A stretch of DNA of 8,099 nt from an uncultured Bacilli bacterium (GTDB taxonomy: Bacteria > Bacillota_I > Bacilli_A > RF39 > UBA660): the NCBI GenBank assembly GCA_947632295.1, contig CANROQ010000043.1, positions 1-8,099 of the forward strand, read 5' to 3'. Numbering within the stretch: the first letter of the stretch is position 1; each line of letters starts with the position of its first letter. The notes under the pieces were generated by a model. It saw only the letters and a program-made list of their open reading frames with translations. It was not told where the DNA came from and ran no database searches. The translations under genes and the position numbers were made by a program. Of the stretch, positions 6,665 to 8,099 are shown one piece after another.

Positions 6665-6937
6665 ATGACAAAAACAGATTTAGTAAATGCTATTGCTGAA
6701 AAAGCAGGTTTAACAAAAGCAGATGCTGCTCGTGCATTAGAAGCAATGATCGAAGGCATTGAAAAAGGATTAAAAAAGGAAGGAAAAGTAACAATTACAG
6801 GTTTTTGTACTTTCACATCAAAGAAAAAGAAAGCTACAACTGCTCGTAATCCAAGAACTGGAGAAGTTGTACCAGTACCTGAAAAAACTGTTGTTACAAT
6901 TAAAGCTGGTTCTAAATTAAAAGAAGCTTTAAACTAA
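6665..6937 (+). CDS. hup: HU-family DNA-binding nucleoid protein
   Basis: This is a small basic histone-like protein of 90 residues, the normal HU length, which forms dimers that bend and compact DNA. The N-terminal helices (MTKTDLVNAIAEKAGLTKADAARALEA begins the helical half) are followed by the beta saddle around KVTITGFCTF (41-50). The DNA-embracing arm carries ARNPRTGE (60-67), with P63 as the intercalating proline. The C-terminal strand and helix end in AGSKLKEALN. Position 48 is Cys where most HU proteins have Gly (GFGTF). Codon use is noticeably less AT-rich than in the neighbours, as expected for a highly expressed gene. It has its own promoter, a consensus ribosome site and a terminator overlapping the stop codon, so it is monocistronic. 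HU rather than IHF is inferred from the arm sequence and the single-gene setting. Confidence 0.97.
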   Translation: MTKTDLVNAIAEKAGLTKADAARALEAMIEGIEKGLKKEGKVTITGFCTFTSKKKKATTARNPRTGEVVPVPEKTVVTIKAGSKLKEALN

Positions 6938-6960
6938 GAGGCTAATGGCCTTTTTCTTTT
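6936..6960 (+). terminator. Rho-independent terminator of the HU gene
   Basis: AAGAGGC (6936-6942) pairs with GCCTTTT (6948-6954, including one G-T pair) around the loop TAATG, followed by T-rich sequence to 6960. The left arm begins within the HU stop codon. The GC core makes it relatively strong for this genome. Confidence 0.82.
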
Positions 6961-6977
6961 TCACTAAATATTGAATT

Positions 6978-6981
6978 GGAG
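6978..6981 (+). promoter_or_regulatory. Ribosome binding site deciding the start of the CCA enzyme
   Basis: GGAG lies seven bases before the ATG at 6989. This makes the ATG a better start than the in-frame TTG at 6971, which overlaps this site and has no ribosome site of its own. No clear separate promoter is seen between the HU terminator and this site, so the gene may depend on readthrough. Confidence 0.75.
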
Positions 6982-6988
6982 AAAATTT

Positions 6989-8077
6989 ATGTTAAATGAT
7001 ATTGTAGAAGTTTTAAAAAAAATAGAAAATTTTGGTTTTAAGGCATATGTTGTAGGTGGCTTTGTAAGGGATTTTTATCGTAATTGCGAAAATCCTGATA
7101 TTGATATTTGTACTAGTGCAAAACCAAGTGATTTAAGAAGTATTTTTGGCGAAAATATTTCATTGGATCAATATGGCTCTTTAATTTTAAATTATAAAGA
7201 ACATAATTATGAAATCACGACCTTTAGGAAAGAATCTAAATATTTAGATAATCGTCACCCTATGAAAGTAAAATATGTTAAAAGTTTAAAAACGGATTTG
7301 AAAAGACGTGATTTTACCATGAATGCGATTTGTCTTACTAGTGATCTTAATTATATCGATATTTATCATGGTAGAGAAGATATTAATAATCATTTAATTA
7401 AAATGATTGGTAAACCAGAAAAACGTTTAAAAGAAGATTCTTTACGAATTTTAAGGGCTATTCGTTTTGCGACAACGCTAGATTTTAATTTAGATGAAAA
7501 TTTAAGTTTAGCAATTAGCCAATCAAAACATTTACTTCATAATTTGTCATATTTTTATAAAAAAAGAGAATTAGAAAAAATATTTTTAAGTCCTAATATA
7601 AGTAAGGGAGTTAAATTAATTTTAGATTTAGGTTTAGATATTCCTCTAGAACTTAAAAATTTAGATAAATTAGTCATAACAACTACCTTAATTGGTATTT
7701 GGGCACAACTCGATGTAGTCGATGTTTATCCATTTAATAAGGCTGAAATTTATATCATAAATTCTATTAAAAAATTAGAGGAAAAAGATTTATTTGACGT
7801 TCATATTTTATATAACAATCAATTAATTGTTTTAAAAATAGCAGCAGAAATTCGTAAAATTGATCCAAAACTAATCGAAGATAAATATAATAATCTACCA
7901 ATTCACAGTCAAAAAGATATGGCAGTTACTTATCAAGAAATTGGTACATTAATTAAAGATGATAATGCTGAAAAAATTAATAATATTATCAGTGAAATAG
8001 AACATTTAATTTTAAGTGAAAAATTAGAAAATAAACATGATATTTTAATCAATTATATAACTAGTAAATATAATTAA
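6989..8077 (+). CDS. cca: CCA tRNA nucleotidyltransferase (class II)
   Basis: This cytoplasmic enzyme adds or repairs the 3' CCA end of tRNAs using CTP and ATP. Counting from the ATG at 6989 (362 residues), the head domain has VVGGFVRD (21-28) and the catalytic carboxylates D37 and D39 in PDIDIC. Motif B is RRDFTMNA (106-113). The nucleotide-selecting neck motif EDSLRILRAIRFA runs from 149 to 161, with E149, D150, R153 and R156. The helical body and tail follow without an HD domain, as in Gram-positive enzymes. It is somewhat shorter than the Bacillus enzyme of about 400 residues, the shortage falling in the tail. Since adding and CCA-adding class II enzymes are closely related, poly(A) polymerase or a CC- or A-adding role cannot be excluded. 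No second such gene is visible here, so full CCA addition is most likely. Confidence 0.92.
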   Translation: MLNDIVEVLKKIENFGFKAYVVGGFVRDFYRNCENPDIDICTSAKPSDLRSIFGENISLDQYGSLILNYKEHNYEITTFRKESKYLDNRHPMKVKYVKSLKTDLKRRDFTMNAICLTSDLNYIDIYHGREDINNHLIKMIGKPEKRLKEDSLRILRAIRFATTLDFNLDENLSLAISQSKHLLHNLSYFYKKRELEKIFLSPNISKGVKLILDLGLDIPLELKNLDKLVITTTLIGIWAQLDVVDVYPFNKAEIYIINSIKKLEEKDLFDVHILYNNQLIVLKIAAEIRKIDPKLIEDKYNNLPIHSQKDMAVTYQEIGTLIKDDNAEKINNIISEIEHLILSEKLENKHDILINYITSKYN

Positions 8078-8099
8078 AAATAATTCAAGCGAATTATTT
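8078..8099 (+). terminator. Hairpin, probable terminator of the CCA gene, cut by the window end
   Basis: AAATAATTC (8078-8086) and GAATTATTT (8091-8099) form a perfect nine-base stem around AAGC, starting immediately after the stop codon. The T-run expected to follow lies at or beyond the window edge, so terminator function is inferred. Confidence 0.65.

Noticed and set aside
6971..6988. In-frame TTG start for the CCA enzyme (six extra residues)
   Set aside because: The TTG overlaps the GGAG site that properly serves the ATG at 6989 and has no site of its own in the T-rich terminator tail.

Overview
The window is very AT-rich, and every convincing gene lies on the + strand. It looks like a low-GC Firmicutes chromosome, perhaps a Mollicutes-related lineage such as the Erysipelotrichia or RF39-type gut Bacilli. 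TGA is used as a stop (end of the response-regulator gene at 1623-1625) and tryptophan is encoded by TGG (for example at the kinase H-box). The genetic code is therefore the standard bacterial one, not the Mycoplasma/Spiroplasma code. Strong AGGAGG-like ribosome sites, TG-extended TATAAT promoters and short T-tailed hairpins fit this. The lineage is inferred, not proven.

Layout. (1) 4-792: a compact zinc metallopeptidase-like protein resembling the C-terminal catalytic domain of the M3 (oligoendopeptidase F) family, closed by a strong terminator at 835-888. Its 5' end may lie outside the window. (2) 963-5555: a complete four-gene Bce-type antimicrobial-peptide sensing and resistance module, in the order response regulator, intramembrane-sensing histidine kinase, ABC ATPase, and large FtsX-family permease. 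It is closed by a terminator at 5565-5590. (3) 5703-6569: a PHP-domain phosphoesterase of the RNase AM / nucleoside bisphosphate phosphatase type. (4) 6665-6937: the HU nucleoid protein with its own promoter and terminator. (5) 6989-8077: the CCA tRNA nucleotidyltransferase, ending in a perfect hairpin cut by the window edge.

How the genes work together. In characterised Bce modules the permease and ATPase form a transporter that also acts as the sensor. The kinase has almost no extracellular part and reads transporter activity, and the phosphorylated regulator then raises transporter expression. The sequence supports that circuit. A perfect palindrome, TTACAAAATTGTAA, lies upstream of the regulator/kinase promoter. 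A near copy, TTACAAAAAAGTAA, lies upstream of the predicted transporter promoter. Both are followed by a further GTAA half-site about one helical turn downstream. They match the general shape of known BceR boxes, so both transcription units may be controlled by this regulator. The downstream PHP, HU and CCA genes are housekeeping-type and show no such box.

No gap between genes exceeds 300 bases. I see no RNA genes, mobile elements, CRISPR arrays or prophage signs. The most interesting points are the paired operator architecture and the reduced M3-like protein. The module itself belongs to a known class, with an unknown ligand.
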